Shown here: piece after piece, positions 5,116 through 5,222 of the stretch | Layout: every line of letters starts with the position of its first letter | How positions within the stretch are numbered: the first letter of the stretch is position 1 | NCBI GenBank assembly: GCA_002402755.1 | Contig: DHGK01000001.1 | Span: 16,180 to 21,401, forward strand | DNA: 5,222 bases | Reading direction: 5' to 3' | From: Planctomycetes bacterium UBA4800 | GTDB lineage: Bacteria; Planctomycetota; UBA8108; UBA8890; UBA8898 | Notes under the pieces: generated by a model | What the model was told of the DNA's origin: nothing | The model's input: the letters and a program-made list of their open reading frames with translations, nothing else | Database searches by the model: none | Program-made: the position numbers and the translations under genes

Positions 5116-5222
5116 ATGCGTACCTCGAGAAGTCGTCCTGGATACCGCCGTGCGGCGGCATTCGCCCTCGGTGCGGTTCTCGCGCCTTGCCTCGTGCTCG
5201 GCGCGTCGAGCAGGATCTCTAC
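5116..5222 (+). CDS. N-terminus of an exported or membrane protein (cut by window end)
   Basis: Only 35 codons are present and the frame runs off the window. The translation begins with a basic stretch (R2, R5, R7, R11, R12), followed by a hydrophobic segment at about residues 13-30 (A-A-A-F-A-L-G-A-V-L-A-P-C-L-V-L-G-A), then SSRIS. This is a classic Sec-type signal peptide or N-terminal membrane anchor, with a possible cleavage near GASS at about 29-32. The cysteine at 25 is preceded by L-A-P, which is a poor lipobox. The gene has its own leader and follows a terminator, so it starts a new transcription unit. The mature protein is outside the window and its function cannot be stated. Confidence 0.7.
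   Translation, partial: MRTSRSRPGYRRAAAFALGAVLAPCLVLGASSRIS

Noticed and set aside
1..5222. CRISPR arrays, insertion sequences, tRNA or rRNA genes
   Set aside because: No regularly spaced repeats, transposase motifs, terminal inverted repeats or structural RNA signatures were found on either strand.

Overview
The window is a very GC-rich (roughly 70% by eye) bacterial segment with all supported genes on the + strand. It holds one tight three-gene operon, a clear rho-independent terminator, a short AT-richer promoter/leader region, and the first 35 codons of a further exported protein. The gene types (a membrane-anchored HEAT-repeat protein, a Kelch-propeller lipoprotein with a dockerin-like acidic loop, and a shortened MnmE-type GTPase) suggest a Gram-negative lineage of the Planctomycetota kind. 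That assignment is inference from gene style only; no rRNA or phylogenetic marker is present.

Layout: 1-435 has no credible gene. It contains a GC hairpin followed at a distance by a T-run (possible end of an upstream unit) and further GC hairpins, the last lying just before the first ribosome binding site. 436-1749 encodes a 437-residue protein with one N-terminal membrane helix and alpha-helical HEAT/PBS-lyase-like repeats. 1755-3716 encodes a 653-residue lipoprotein with beta-rich N-terminal domains and a C-terminal propeller with seven hydrophobic-strand-plus-GG repeats. 3726-4832 encodes a 368-residue MnmE/TrmE-related GTPase. The intergenic gaps are 5 and 9 bases, and the hairpin terminator at 4882-4911 closes the unit. 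4912-5115 is a leader/promoter region, and 5116 to the window end is the start of a secreted or membrane protein.

The most interesting item is the GTPase. It has the MnmE domain order and a recognisable GTTRD switch, but it lacks the C-terminal helices and the FCIGK catalytic-cysteine tail that MnmE needs for tRNA wobble-uridine modification. It also has an eroded folate-domain signature and a G4 motif reading PKAD instead of NKxD. It looks like a repurposed MnmE paralogue translated together with two cell-envelope scaffold proteins. How the three work together cannot be read from sequence. A plausible but untested picture is a cytoplasmic GTPase switch linked genetically to an envelope-located HEAT/Kelch interaction pair.
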